Shown here: positions 26,010-35,117 of the stretch, one piece after another
Layout of the letters: every line of letters begins with the position of its first letter
How positions within the stretch are numbered: the stretch's first letter is position 1
Source of the DNA: Neobacillus vireti
GTDB taxonomy: Bacteria > Bacillota > Bacilli > Bacillales > Cytobacillaceae
Assembly: GCF_001026695.1 (NCBI RefSeq)
Contig: NZ_LDNB01000017.1
Span: 62,206 to 126,205, forward strand
Length of the DNA: 64,000 nucleotides
Direction: 5' to 3'
Position numbers and translations under genes: made by a program
Notes under the pieces: generated by a model
Seen by the model: only the letters and a program-made list of their open reading frames with translations
Told to the model about the DNA's origin: nothing
Databases searched by the model: none

Positions 26010-26408
26010 TTAGAACATGCTGTTCTCATTAGGGGAATTCTCTGGTATGGATTGTCCGATATCCCACAATTCAACGATTTGGTTATTTTGGAAGCGGAAG
26101 ATATGTACAACAGCTGCTCCAAGATCTTCGGGATTTTGCTTTACATGGGAGTGAACCACAACCGTATCTCTCTCTTGAATAGCAAGTTTGACCCTAAATA
26201 TTTTATTAGGGTTGATAGCTGCATTCTCTTCCATTGCAAGCAAGAGTGATTCTGCATCACCAGGGAAATGGGGGTTGTGGTGACGAAAGTCAGGACCAAT
26301 GTATGTCTGGTATGCTTCACGAACTTTCCCTGATGCTACGATTTGTAGAAAAGACACAGCTTTCTCTTTGAGTGGGAGGTTCGTTGTAAACTCCTGTTCC
26401 ATGCCCAT
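26010..26408 (-). CDS. Nuclear transport factor 2 / SnoaL-like family protein
   Basis: A 132-residue protein with an NTF2-like fold: KEKAVSFLQIVASGKVREAY, YIGPDFRHHNPHFPGD and a VELWDIGQSIPE tail. The HHNPH motif and W-D-x-x-Q ending are typical of Bacillus SnoaL-like polyketide-cyclase-type proteins whose substrate is unknown. The start is the ATG ending at 26408, nine bases from AAAGG. No operon partner except a broken VOC gene upstream on the same strand. Confidence 0.8.
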   Translation of the reverse strand: MGMEQEFTTNLPLKEKAVSFLQIVASGKVREAYQTYIGPDFRHHNPHFPGDAESLLLAMEENAAINPNKIFRVKLAIQERDTVVVHSHVKQNPEDLGAAVVHIFRFQNNQIVELWDIGQSIPENSPNENSMF

Positions 26409-26494
26409 TTCAATCATCCTTTCCTTTCAAGAATTATCCTGGTTAGAAATAAAAGAAGTGTACTAACCCCTCATGGCTGTTAGTTACTCTTAAC

Positions 26495-26707
26495 TCATCG
26501 ATGTTGATCGACAAGAATTTGATTTCCGTCTGGATCTTCAATGACAAAATGTGCTGGTCCTTCATTTGTTTCAACTGCTGCAGTCAGCATGTTTATTCCT
26601 TCAGCCTTAAGTTGTTTTTGAATGTCTCGAATGTCCGTAAACGATTCAAGTTTCACAGCATTTTCATTCCAGCCTGGATTAAAGGTCAGAATGTTCTTTT
26701 CAAACAT
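26495..26707 (-). pseudogene. VOC/glyoxalase family protein, C-terminal fragment
   Basis: Seventy residues matching only the second half of a VOC-fold protein (VKLESFTDIRDIQKQLKAEG, HFVIEDPDGNQILVDQH). A normal family member has about 120-130 residues in paired beta-alpha-beta-beta-beta units. The frame is closed by a TAA just upstream of the ATG at 26707, so the N-terminal half is gone. It is probably a remnant, although a half-size dimerising protein cannot be fully ruled out. Confidence 0.65.
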
Positions 26708-26792
26708 TCCTTGGAAACATTATTAATATCTATTTTTTCTCCCGCCAACCATAAAAGAGCGGACCCAGATGAGGAATCAACATGGTTTGATA

Positions 26793-26980
26793 AATAAGCG
26801 GAGAAATTTCTCTTAAATAGGAAATAGCACTAAAAATAGCTCAAATAGACGGAAAAATTCCGACTATTGACTCAAAAAACGTGAAAATGGGTAATTTTGC
26901 TTTGCTTAATCGGAAAAACTCCGCTTATATCCCCCAAACTGGGCTCTTCTCGGCGGACTAACCGGAAAATCTCCGCTTAT
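26793..26980. repeat. Cluster of four CGGAAAAA(C/T)TCCGCTTAT elements
   Basis: Short imperfect dyads start near 26793 (inverted), 26845, 26908 and 26960, each close to CGGAAAAANTCCGCTTAT. The first-second and third-fourth distances are both 52 bp. The region carries no gene; 26709-27357 is otherwise empty apart from the palindrome at 27097. Confidence 0.7.
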
Positions 26981-27096
26981 TTTAAAAATCATTGGTTACT
27001 AAATTAAGGATAAGACATCATCTTAACATATATATCCAATTATTATGTGTTGAGTAGCATTTTTTGTAAGACAAATTGTATACCAAATTGAAGGTT

Positions 27097-27136
27097 AAAT
27101 TGTAGAGGTACAACAGCCATTGTACCCCTACAATTT
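27097..27136. repeat. 40-bp near-perfect palindrome in a gene-free stretch
   Basis: AAATTGTAGAGGTACAA and TTGTACCCCTACAATTT form a 17-bp stem with one mismatch and a 6-base loop (CAGCCA). There is no T-run, so it is not a typical terminator. It may be an RNA structure or a protein-binding site. Confidence 0.75.
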
Positions 27137-27357
27137 AGGGTGCATTTTCCAATGCAAATTATGTAATTTCGTCAAAAATTGCTTTACTCCAATAAAAAAT
27201 GAATGTCAATTTCATATGCAAATTGGCACTCATTTTATCTTACATTTTTAATGTTTGTGATAGAAAACGGTACCATATGATGGAAGGGTTATAAAATGTA
27301 GAATAATAAAACATCTCATGCCCTTGAAACTCTGTTTTTTTGCTAATTATTTTCAAT

Positions 27358-28413
27358 TCACCTCAGCTTATAAAAACGAATCACATTTTTAAGGGTTACT
27401 TTAACAACCGAGTAGAGTGGAATGGCGATAATGATTCCTACAAATCCATAAATAGCCCCTGAAATTAACAAAATGAAAATGACTGTTAACGGGTGAATAT
27501 TTAGTTTTTTTCCCATAACTCTTGGTGTAACAAGATTTCCATCTATTTGCTGGGCCACGATTACAACTAAAACGACTTTCAAAACCATAAATGGACTTTG
27601 TAAAAGTGCGACAAGGACGGCCGGGACCATTCCAATCACAGGGCCAATAAAGGGAACAATCGTCATACACATGGCGAAAATGGCAAGCAATAGACTATTA
27701 TTCAGGCCAATAATGCAAAAACCGATATACAGCAGGATTCCATCGGATAATGCGATGATACATTGTCCGATTATATAGGCGGATAAAGTCTTATCTATAT
27801 CAACAAGAATCAAATTTCCCGCTTCCACATGTTCGACGGGAAGATTTTTTAAGAGAGCGGGCTTAAGTTTCTCGTCATCTCGTAAAAAATAAAAAACAAT
27901 AAACGGAACAACTGCAAGCACCGTTGCAATACTAGTGATTGTTGATAGGATATTCGTTATATTTTGTTCAACATGATGAAAAAAGGAGTTTGAGAGGGAA
28001 CTTGCTTTTTCTTCAATCATTCTTAATGAACTGTTTCCAAAGCTATTATGCTTAACCATGTTATGGGACACATTTGATATTTTTTCAACCTTATTTGGAA
28101 ATTGGTCTGAAAGCTGCTGGACTTGTTGTGCAATCGGTGTACCAGTAAAAAGAACAAAAAGATATCCAGTACCGATGAATAGTAAATAAACCATCAATAT
28201 ACTCCAATTTTTACTGATATATTTGGAGAAAAAGGTTACAAATGGTCTCATTAAATAATAAATGACTCCGGAAATGAGAATCGGAAAAAATATAGTAGCA
28301 ATGAATTTTTTAAAGGGCCAAACAAAGTAATCAATTTTCCCAAAGAAGAAAATGATTAATAAAATTAACAGGATAGCTGTTGCATATTTAAAAAAAGGTC
28401 TCTTGATCCACAT
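27358..28413 (-). CDS. AI-2E family transporter (YueF/YdbI-like)
   Basis: A 351-residue membrane protein with about seven to eight helices. The family core is clear: a proline/glycine-rich block IVPFIGPVIGMVPAVLVAL and the C-terminal GNLVTPRVMGKKLNIHPL. Bacillus members have been linked to Na+(Li+)/H+ antiport or peptide/autoinducer export. The start is the ATG ending at 28413 (MWIKRPFFK) after AGGGTGG. Monocistronic; substrate unknown. Confidence 0.9.
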   Translation of the reverse strand: MWIKRPFFKYATAILLILLIIFFFGKIDYFVWPFKKFIATIFFPILISGVIYYLMRPFVTFFSKYISKNWSILMVYLLFIGTGYLFVLFTGTPIAQQVQQLSDQFPNKVEKISNVSHNMVKHNSFGNSSLRMIEEKASSLSNSFFHHVEQNITNILSTITSIATVLAVVPFIVFYFLRDDEKLKPALLKNLPVEHVEAGNLILVDIDKTLSAYIIGQCIIALSDGILLYIGFCIIGLNNSLLLAIFAMCMTIVPFIGPVIGMVPAVLVALLQSPFMVLKVVLVVIVAQQIDGNLVTPRVMGKKLNIHPLTVIFILLISGAIYGFVGIIIAIPLYSVVKVTLKNVIRFYKLR

Positions 28414-28580
28414 ACCATCCACCCTAGAAGAAAATATTTATAAAAATACAGGAATTTAATTTGCTGCTAATATTTTTCTATATAACTATCCTCTTTTTGT
28501 CCTACATAAACGTATAAAGAAAAATCTCCTAACTATTTCAACAAAATTAAGGCGTTATAAATTTTAGGTCCAAATTCAAA

Positions 28581-28625
28581 GTCCCCCGGCAAGCTAATGC
28601 TTTAACGCACCGAGGACTTAGCCCA
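28581..28625. repeat. Dispersed palindrome copy, partly degenerate
   Basis: GTCCCCCGGC on the left, a central GCTTTAACGCACCG and GGACTTAGCCC on the right. The central sequence matches the family core. The stretch 28414-28708 holds no gene. Confidence 0.7.
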
Positions 28626-28708
28626 ATTTCCATTTCCTTCTTTTACTTATTTATCTTCTTTGAAAGAAAATTATTAGAAGAAAGGAAAGTGGTTGAAGAT
28701 GGCGAAGT

Positions 28709-29041
28709 TTAGAATGATATGTACTGATTTTTGAAAGCGAATACAAGTGCCACAGGCACTAACCAGAAAACCGGAAGGTGCCTGGCACTTTTTTTATGAT
28801 AAGAACTGATAGAGCTCTTGCTTAAATTTTTATTAAATAAACAGAAAAAAATAAACATGCTGTATAGGTCATAAATGAAAACAAATTTTGCAACAGGAGA
28901 TTTGAAAATCCAAATGAGATAATTTTTGGGCAGAAACAGCTTTTCTTGGATAAATGAGATGAAAATAGAAATAACGAAAGTGAAAATTAGCACAGCTACA
29001 AGCGATAGCAGCCATAATATAAACGATTTAATTGTTTTCAA
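28709..29041 (-). CDS. Hypothetical membrane protein, C-terminus altered by a palindrome
   Basis: Codes for a 110-residue protein with an N-terminal membrane helix (FILWLLSLVAVLIFTFVISI) and a second one (FVFIYDLYSMFIFFCLF). From about residue 83 onward (KKSARHLPVFWLVPVALVF) the reading frame passes through the dispersed palindrome at 28746-28797, which suggests the original C-terminus was replaced. The start (TTG ending at 29041) has a weak ribosome site. Could be a truncated pseudogene. Confidence 0.45.
   Translation of the reverse strand: MKTIKSFILWLLSLVAVLIFTFVISIFISFIQEKLFLPKNYLIWIFKSPVAKFVFIYDLYSMFIFFCLFNKNLSKSSISSYHKKSARHLPVFWLVPVALVFAFKNQYISF
28746..28797. repeat. Dispersed palindrome with GTGCC(A/T)GGCAC arms
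   Basis: AGTGCCACAGGCACT is itself a small dyad, followed by AGGTGCCTGGCACT and seven T. On the right side it can serve as a terminator. It overlaps the 3' end of the reading frame at 28709-29041. Confidence 0.7.
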
Positions 29042-29357
29042 GATAGGTGCCCCAATCTGTTCTTGATTACTTTATTAGTAATAGAAGAAATAGGCCCACT
29101 ATAAAATATATAAAATTCCAAACTTATTGCCTTTCATAACTCTCCATTAGTTGAATTTTGTGCCGTTTTTAGTACTGAGTGTCTGGCACCACCCAGTATT
29201 TGTTGTATTTTGTCGTAAGATTACAAACTTCTTGGAGGGGGAGAGGGAAAAGGATCATTTCCCTTCCCTATAGAAAACCCACCAATACCTGTTTTTGATA
29301 AATATTTTTAATAAAGTTATCAAAAAATAAGTTCATCATAAATAAGGAGCGTATTCA

Positions 29358-30158
29358 ATGAAAAAAACTTTGCTCATTCCAATTCTTTTAATAATTCCTT
29401 TATTTAACTTTCAAGTAAATGCCGCTGCAACCACTAATAGTCGAGAAGCATTTGAAAAAACAGGGCGTGTTATTTGGGAAGTAAACACTCAGGAAAAGTT
29501 AGTTGCCCTTACTTTCGATGATGGTCCACATCCTATTTTCACTCCACAAATACTTGATATATTGGCAAAACATGATGCTAAAGCTACATTTTTTGTAGCT
29601 GGCAATAAAGTAGTCAGATTTCCTGATCTGTTAAAAAGAGAAGTGAAAGAGGGGCATGAAATTGCTAATCATACTTTCCACCATATTTATGGAAATATAA
29701 CCTCGGCAAAACTATCATCCGAATTAGAAGAAACAGATAAATTGATTAAGCAATTCACTGGGGTAAATCCGTCACTTTATCGGCCCGTAGGAGGTTTTTA
29801 TAATGATGTCATTATCAATACGGCTTTAAAAAATGGTAAAACGGTCGTATTATGGTCATGGTATCAAGATTCCCGTGATTGGGCAAATCCACCGGCAAAT
29901 CAAATGTGCAGTTATATAAAAAAAGGAATAAAGCCTGGTAATATTATTCTTTTTCACGATTGGCATGGAAGTGAATATACTCAAACCTGTTCTACTGTTA
30001 AAGCATTAGATAAGATTTTGGACTTTTTAGACAAGAACGGATATAAGAGTGTAACGGTATCTGAATTGCTTTACCATTCAACACAAAAAATTCCAGAGTC
30101 TTACGGGATCTATCCTTTAAAGAAAGGAAAAACTTCTCACATTGATTTAATATATTAA
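29358..30158 (+). CDS. Polysaccharide deacetylase family protein (secreted)
   Basis: A 266-residue NodB-domain protein with a signal peptide (KKTLLIPILLIIPLFNFQVNA). Catalytic motifs are intact: TFDDGPH (D54, D55), the metal H105-x3-H109 in NHTFHH, RPVGG and a C-terminal LFHDWHG. It resembles PdaB/PdaA-type enzymes that remove acetyl groups from N-acetylglucosamine or N-acetylmuramic acid in the wall or spore cortex. TAAGGAGCG precedes ATG 29358. The stretch 29042-29357 has a half palindrome (GTGTCTGGCACC, about 29179) and no gene. Confidence 0.9.
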   Translation: MKKTLLIPILLIIPLFNFQVNAAATTNSREAFEKTGRVIWEVNTQEKLVALTFDDGPHPIFTPQILDILAKHDAKATFFVAGNKVVRFPDLLKREVKEGHEIANHTFHHIYGNITSAKLSSELEETDKLIKQFTGVNPSLYRPVGGFYNDVIINTALKNGKTVVLWSWYQDSRDWANPPANQMCSYIKKGIKPGNIILFHDWHGSEYTQTCSTVKALDKILDFLDKNGYKSVTVSELLYHSTQKIPESYGIYPLKKGKTSHIDLIY

Positions 30159-30286
30159 ATGTATTTTTACAGAGGGATAGAATACTGATTATTAACATTA
30201 TTTGAAAAATGTGCTATTTTAAAAGGAACAGATTGCGAGGTAGTTATGTGAAAATGATTTTGTAAATGGTTAAAGGAGGCCAAAAA

Positions 30287-31027
30287 ATGAATATATTTTA
30301 TGAACTACATAAAGAAATCCCAAGAGAAGGACCTGGGAATAATGAGACAACAAGAAAAGCCTATCAGACGATTGAGAAATTCGTTTCTAAGCCAACCATA
30401 TTAGATATCGGCTGTGGTCCGGGAATGCAAACAATGGAGCTAGCCTCATTGACTGATGGGAAGATAATAGCAACTGATATGAATGACGGGTTCTTGGACG
30501 AATTACGCGAGAAGGTAAACCAGCAGTATTTTTCCAATAAAGTTAGCGTCGAAAAGGCAAATATGAAGTCACTGCCATACTCTGAGGGAGAATTTGATGT
30601 CATTTGGTCAGAAGGAGCCATTTATATTATCGGCTATGAAAATGGTTTGAAGGAATGGAAGCGATTTCTAAATGAAGATGGTATCTTAGTTGTTTCAGAG
30701 CTTTCATGGCTAAAAGAAAATCCCCCTCAAGAGCCCGTTGATTTCTGGAAAATTGCTTACCCAGGCGCGGACTCAATAAATAAAAACAGGGAAAAGGCTG
30801 AAAAGCATGGGTATGAAGTAATCGATACCATTGTGTTACCGGAATCCGGCTGGTGGGAGCATTACTATACGCCATTAGAAAAAAGAATTAGCTTGTTCAG
30901 AGAAAAATATCAACATAATCAAAAGGCATTAAATACATTAATTGAATTTCAAACGGAAATTGACTTATACAGAAATTACTCTGAGTATTATGGCTATGTA
31001 TTCTATCTGCTTCGCAAAAAATCATAA
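30287..31027 (+). CDS. Class I SAM-dependent methyltransferase
   Basis: A 246-residue methyltransferase with the SAM motif ILDIGCGPGMQTMELA, acidic IATDMNDGFL, 'FDVIWSEGAIYIIG' post-motif and WKRFLNEDGILVVSE. Close to the UbiE/type-11 group that acts on small molecules; acceptor unknown. ATG 30287 follows AAAGGAGGCC; the frame extends back without a better site. A 55-residue gene follows 26 bases later and is probably co-transcribed. Confidence 0.87.
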   Translation: MNIFYELHKEIPREGPGNNETTRKAYQTIEKFVSKPTILDIGCGPGMQTMELASLTDGKIIATDMNDGFLDELREKVNQQYFSNKVSVEKANMKSLPYSEGEFDVIWSEGAIYIIGYENGLKEWKRFLNEDGILVVSELSWLKENPPQEPVDFWKIAYPGADSINKNREKAEKHGYEVIDTIVLPESGWWEHYYTPLEKRISLFREKYQHNQKALNTLIEFQTEIDLYRNYSEYYGYVFYLLRKKS

Positions 31028-31053
31028 AAATATGATAGAAGGGAAGGGAGAAA

Positions 31054-31221
31054 ATGCTGCGAAATGTCATCGTTGTAACGGATGAAGAAGAAAGTGTGAA
31101 AAATGCAATCAGAGAAATTTTGCGATCGAAACATAAAGGCCATGAAGTGGTCCTTGATTTGACAAGAATAAATGACAAGCAAAGAAAAACAGAAATCATG
31201 AAAAAATTAACAAAGTATTAA
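31054..31221 (+). CDS. Hypothetical 55-residue protein
   Basis: Encodes MLRNVIVVTDEEESVKNAI, then REILRSKHKGHEVVLDLTR and a lysine-rich end. GGGAAGGGAG precedes ATG 31054 at good spacing. Charged, soluble, no family recognised. It lies directly after the methyltransferase gene, which suggests shared expression. Confidence 0.6.
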   Translation: MLRNVIVVTDEEESVKNAIREILRSKHKGHEVVLDLTRINDKQRKTEIMKKLTKY

Positions 31222-31326
31222 CAAGGAGAATTGAATGTGGGTAAATTGAATTTTAGGCTATAGTGGAATTTATAAATAATGAGTTGCTATTTGTTGAATT
31301 AATAAACTGTAAATATTAAAATTACA

Positions 31327-31367
31327 TCCCCGGTCTACAACTTTAACGCACCGGGCGACTGACCCCA
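31327..31367. repeat. Dispersed palindrome copy
   Basis: TCCCCGGTC, a core ACTTTAACGCACCGGG and CGACTGACCCC. It lies in the 289-base gap before the Trp-rich repeat protein, which otherwise holds no gene. Confidence 0.7.
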
Positions 31368-31510
31368 TTTTCCCCATTTTCTGAAATGATAACCACGTAC
31401 CCATTCTTTTAAATATGGGCTTGTACGCCTAGTTATTTAACCAGCCAAAAAAAGGAATATCACATAGGCTAAGTCTAACAATACGTTTTTAAAATGAGGG
31501 GAATAGGCAT

Positions 31511-32665
31511 ATGCACCAGAATTGGTATGTAAATTCAAGGGGGAGCGGGCAGCTATATAATAACCAAAATTCAGTACCACCATTATATTCACAGCCCCAA
31601 ATACCCAAACTTGGAGGAATAAATGGACTTGAGATTCCAGAGGATTGGCGTGGTCGAGTCCATCGGGCTGGTTGGAAGAGACCTGGGAGGTTAGAGTGTT
31701 TTGAGCGTATGGAACAACCTGTTAATTGGACTTCTCCCGCTGGCCAAATGGGTTTGACAGCACAAGAACCTTCTTCTGGTTGGACAACACCGGCTGACAA
31801 CGGGAATTCGATGACGCCGATTGATCATGACGATTGGAAGGCGAATGTGCAGCCAGCCAACTGGTCGCAATCGGCTGACCATGAGGGATTCACGTCTCAA
31901 AAACAACTCGGAAATTGGTTATCGCCGGTCAATCACGACGATTGGGAGTCACATGAACAGTCTACCAAATGGCCACAGCTTCCCGAACATCCAGGTTTCA
32001 TGTCTCAAGAATACAACGGGAATTGGTTGCTGCCGGTCGATCACGACGATTGGGAGTCGCAAGAGCAGTCGGCCAACTTGCCACAGCTTCCCGAACATCC
32101 AAGTTTCGCGCCTCAAGGACAGCCCACTCCTTGGGTGCAACCAATCAACCATGTTGGAATGATCGCACAAGGACAGCCTCTTGGTTGGGCTCCATTAGCT
32201 GGCAATAAGGGTTTTAACCCTAAAAAACAGCCCTTACCTTGGGCGCAACCAAACAACCAGACGGGAATGATGACTCAAGTACATCCGGATAGCTGGGCCC
32301 CACCAGCCGGCAATAAGGGTTTCAATTCCCAAATACAGCCCTTCCCTTGGGCACAACCGGTCAATCATGCTGGGATATTCGGACAAGGACATACTACGGC
32401 TTTGCTGCCGCCGCCCGCCAATCCTTTTGGTTTTAGCGCCAGTGGGCAACAGGCGAACTGGGGCGGTTTTGGAAACCCAGCAGGCTTAGGGGGACAGGTA
32501 AATCCAATGGGCTGGGGTGGTCCGTGGACCCCGATGGGCTGGGGGAATAACGGAGGTAAAGGCCAGCCGGGAATACTTGGAGGCTTACTTAAAGTGGGAA
32601 AAGGCACCATGAATGGAATGGGAATTATTAGCAGTCTATTCGGTGTGGGAAAGTTCCTATTTTAG
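31511..32665 (+). CDS. Trp/Gln/Pro-rich 18-residue repeat protein with hydrophobic C-terminus
   Basis: A 384-residue low-complexity protein. Residues about 68-345 contain roughly fifteen units of about 18 residues with the pattern Q-P-x2-W-x2-P-x-N/D-H/N-x-G-F/M-x2-Q (for example QPTPWVQPINHVGM, QPFPWAQPVNHAGIF), some replaced by a HDDWES variant. The C-terminus is Gly/Trp-rich (NPMGWGGPWTPMGWG) and ends with a GGLLKVGKGTMNGMGIISSL helix, reminiscent of Bacillus spore-coat-associated proteins such as YppG or YqfQ. No signal peptide. GAGGGGAATAGGC precedes the ATG. A spore-surface role is inference. Confidence 0.75.
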   Translation: MHQNWYVNSRGSGQLYNNQNSVPPLYSQPQIPKLGGINGLEIPEDWRGRVHRAGWKRPGRLECFERMEQPVNWTSPAGQMGLTAQEPSSGWTTPADNGNSMTPIDHDDWKANVQPANWSQSADHEGFTSQKQLGNWLSPVNHDDWESHEQSTKWPQLPEHPGFMSQEYNGNWLLPVDHDDWESQEQSANLPQLPEHPSFAPQGQPTPWVQPINHVGMIAQGQPLGWAPLAGNKGFNPKKQPLPWAQPNNQTGMMTQVHPDSWAPPAGNKGFNSQIQPFPWAQPVNHAGIFGQGHTTALLPPPANPFGFSASGQQANWGGFGNPAGLGGQVNPMGWGGPWTPMGWGNNGGKGQPGILGGLLKVGKGTMNGMGIISSLFGVGKFLF

Positions 32666-32810
32666 CGAATTGAGTCGAGGGGACAGGTTCCCGTTACACC
32701 GTTTCAATTTCTTCTAAATTGTATGCGTCTCTTGACGAACTGAAAGGTGAATTCGCAGCTAATCTTAGCACTCGGTTATTCAAGAATATGGCGCGTATAC
32801 GGAAAATTAT

Positions 32811-32854
32811 CAGCCTAATTCCTCGCTAAAAATACGGAGGGATTAGGCTTTTTT
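32811..32854 (+). terminator. Intrinsic terminator
   Basis: AGCCTAATTCCTC pairs with GAGGGATTAGGCT, then TTTTTT. It is about 150 bases after the repeat protein; 32666-33040 holds no other feature except a half palindrome (GGGGACAGGTTCCC, about 32679). Confidence 0.8.
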
Positions 32855-33040
32855 ACCTTTAAAATCCTTATCATTATATATTCAGTTTCATAACGTCACA
32901 CATTGGTAAAAACGCCAATTAAACAAGATCCTAGCTGTTACTACTAAGCTATTCTGCCCAAAATTTGGTGATACAAGTTTACCTCTTTTTGACGAAATAA
33001 ATGTCCAATTGCTGTTTTCATTTCATTTTGGAAAACTGTG

Positions 33041-34234
33041 TTATCCCTCTATTTTTTGGCTTTGTGATTTGTCTTTTATTGAATTAAGTTTTAAAGCGGA
33101 AGCTAGAACGATAACCATGCTTACTACTCCAATCCATACCAGAGTAGATAAAGGGGAACTCCAGGTTAATCCTTTTCCGAAGAAGAACAATTCACGTAAA
33201 CCTTGAATCATAAATCGCATTGGCAACCAAGAATAAACCCAATCTCGATAAAATGGTGACATCATTTCTGGAGCCATTGCCAGCAATGGTGCACCAAAGA
33301 ATAACATTAAGGCAAATACAGCAATACTCCTAATTCCCAACAATGAAAATACAGCTGAAATCATTAGGAAAAAGCTAAAAGAAGTAATCGATAGGAATAA
33401 AGCAGTATCCATATAATGTGGAATATGGAGTCCAATCATCCCATCTGCCAACCAAGGTAAACCAAATCCAACAACAAGAGCGACAATTGCCCCCATTACT
33501 AATTGTCCTATCTTTGCGATAAGGTTCTCTTTCCGATTTGTAATGGATAATTTACTAACAGCGATAAAGATAATAGCAGCACTTGCCAAGCTTGCTATCC
33601 ATAATGGCTGAAATAAGGAAATAGGAGAATTTCCGTTTGCGCTATTAGTACCAATTTCATTAACATTGGTGACTTTTTTTGTAATAGGAGTTGCAAGACC
33701 TGCAGCTTGCTTTACTGTTAATGTTGCTCCAAGATTTTCAAAACCATCAAGTATTTGTGTACGAATAGTATTATTCATATTGTCAATTATGCCGTTCAAT
33801 ATCTGCCCCGCTGCGGTTGATGCTGCCATATTCATACCTTGATTAATATATATTTCAACTTCGGGCGATGATGGTGTAGGAGTCCGTAAAGAAGCCTGTC
33901 TAGCACTGAAATCTTTCGGGATTACCAAAGCCGCGTAATATTCTTGATTATCTAACCCTTTTTGTACTTCCTCTGAACTTTTTACTACAACCCATTTTAC
34001 AGCAGGGTTTTGATCAATTGTTGTTTTTGAATTTTTTTGTATCATGTCAAGGATTGTTTGACCCATATTCATCTTTGGTTGATTAGGAATTTCCACCCCT
34101 ACATCCTCATTTACAATTGCAATGGGCAAATTTTTTGGTTGAGGTTGAACCGATGGAAATAATGTTAATGAAAAAATAAAAATAACTGCCAATGCGATAA
34201 TCGGTGAAACGATTAACAGTTTGTTTTTGAACAT
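33041..34234 (-). CDS. YhgE/Pip-type ABC-2 membrane protein
   Basis: A 397-residue protein: N-terminal membrane helix (LLIVSPIIALAVIFIFSLT), a large outside domain (about 30-215, beginning with the family's 'PIAIVNEDVGV' motif), then five to six C-terminal helices of ABC-2 permease type (LWIASLASAAIIFIAV, MGAIVALVVGFGLPWL). No ATPase gene is adjacent. The group is linked to export or phage-receptor functions; substrate unknown. GGGAGGATAACAT precedes the ATG at 34234. It is divergent from a TetR gene with a dyad between them. Confidence 0.85.
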   Translation of the reverse strand: MFKNKLLIVSPIIALAVIFIFSLTLFPSVQPQPKNLPIAIVNEDVGVEIPNQPKMNMGQTILDMIQKNSKTTIDQNPAVKWVVVKSSEEVQKGLDNQEYYAALVIPKDFSARQASLRTPTPSSPEVEIYINQGMNMAASTAAGQILNGIIDNMNNTIRTQILDGFENLGATLTVKQAAGLATPITKKVTNVNEIGTNSANGNSPISLFQPLWIASLASAAIIFIAVSKLSITNRKENLIAKIGQLVMGAIVALVVGFGLPWLADGMIGLHIPHYMDTALFLSITSFSFFLMISAVFSLLGIRSIAVFALMLFFGAPLLAMAPEMMSPFYRDWVYSWLPMRFMIQGLRELFFFGKGLTWSSPLSTLVWIGVVSMVIVLASALKLNSIKDKSQSQKIEG

Positions 34235-34262
34235 ATGTTATCCTCCCTGTTTTTTTGTTATA

Positions 34263-34288
34263 ATAATGAACAACCTGTCGTTCATTAT
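34263..34288. promoter_or_regulatory. Putative TetR operator
   Basis: ATAATGAAC-N8-GTTCATTAT, a perfect 9-bp dyad in the divergent region between the YhgE-type gene and the TetR gene. Placement and symmetry fit a TetR-family site. Confidence 0.72.
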
Positions 34289-34400
34289 GTATAAATTTTA
34301 TAATTGAATCCATTGCTGTTCAATAATCAAAAATGGAAGATGTGTTGGTTATGGAACATCTTTTATAAATGTGTTGGATAAAATGAAGGAGGAAAGTAGC

Positions 34401-35018
34401 TTGCGAGATCGAAATACGGATTTACGAATCATTCGGACAAAAGAATCAATCCGAGATGCACTCGTGGAATTAATCGATGAAAAAAGTTTTGAAGCAATCA
34501 CGGTTAAAGACATAACAACCAGAGCGAAGATTAATCGAGGAACATTTTATGCACACTATCAAGACAAATTTGATTTAATGACGAAATGCGAAGACGAAAT
34601 TATGCTTGAAATGTCCAAAATTGCAAAACAGAACTTTCCAGGTGTTCTTACCGCATTTGAAACTAACTCACCGACTGCAACACTATTTCCCATTGCCGTT
34701 TTAATATTTGAGTATCTTAATGAAAAAAGTGGTTTTATGAAAGCTGTGCTAGGTCCAAAAGGAGATTTATCATTTCAAACAAGACTGAAAGATTTTATGT
34801 GGAAAACACTGTTTGGCAATGATCCAGGTGCACTTATTAAGGAGCAAAATTTACTCGTTCCAGGACAATATTTAGCTTCTTATATTGCATCTGCACATAT
34901 AGGAGTCATTCAAAAATGGTTAGATAGTGGCAGGAAAGAATCTCCTCAAGAAATGGCTCGAATTCTCTCAACAATGTCAATTAATGGTCCCTTCTTTGCT
35001 GCTGGTTTGAAAAAATAA
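34401..35018 (+). CDS. TetR/AcrR family transcriptional regulator
   Basis: A 205-residue TetR repressor. The N-terminal helix-turn-helix is clear: RTKESIRDALVELIDEKSFE, AITVKDITTRAKINRGTFYA, HYQDKFDLM. The C-terminal ligand domain is of the TetR_C YhgE-linked type. TTG 34401 is eight bases from AAGGAGG; earlier TTG/ATG codons overlap or precede that site. Divergent from the membrane protein at 33041, whose expression it most likely represses. Confidence 0.9.
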   Translation: MRDRNTDLRIIRTKESIRDALVELIDEKSFEAITVKDITTRAKINRGTFYAHYQDKFDLMTKCEDEIMLEMSKIAKQNFPGVLTAFETNSPTATLFPIAVLIFEYLNEKSGFMKAVLGPKGDLSFQTRLKDFMWKTLFGNDPGALIKEQNLLVPGQYLASYIASAHIGVIQKWLDSGRKESPQEMARILSTMSINGPFFAAGLKK

Positions 35019-35032
35019 ATCCTTCAAGGAGA

Positions 35033-35066
35033 AGGGATAGTACCAATATCTGGTGCTATCCCTTTA
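35033..35066 (+). terminator. Intrinsic terminator
   Basis: GGGATAGTACCA pairs with TGGTGCTATCCC, then TTTATTATTT. Confidence 0.8.
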
Positions 35067-35117
35067 TTATTTATATGTTTATTAAACTAAAAGAGTCCAA
35101 TAAGCATTGCTCTATTT

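Noticed and set aside
31489-32610. Several long frames in other frames and on the opposite strand of the Trp-rich repeat gene
   Set aside because: Repetitive, G/C-richer DNA keeps shadow frames open; only the 31511 frame has a ribosome site and a coherent repeat.
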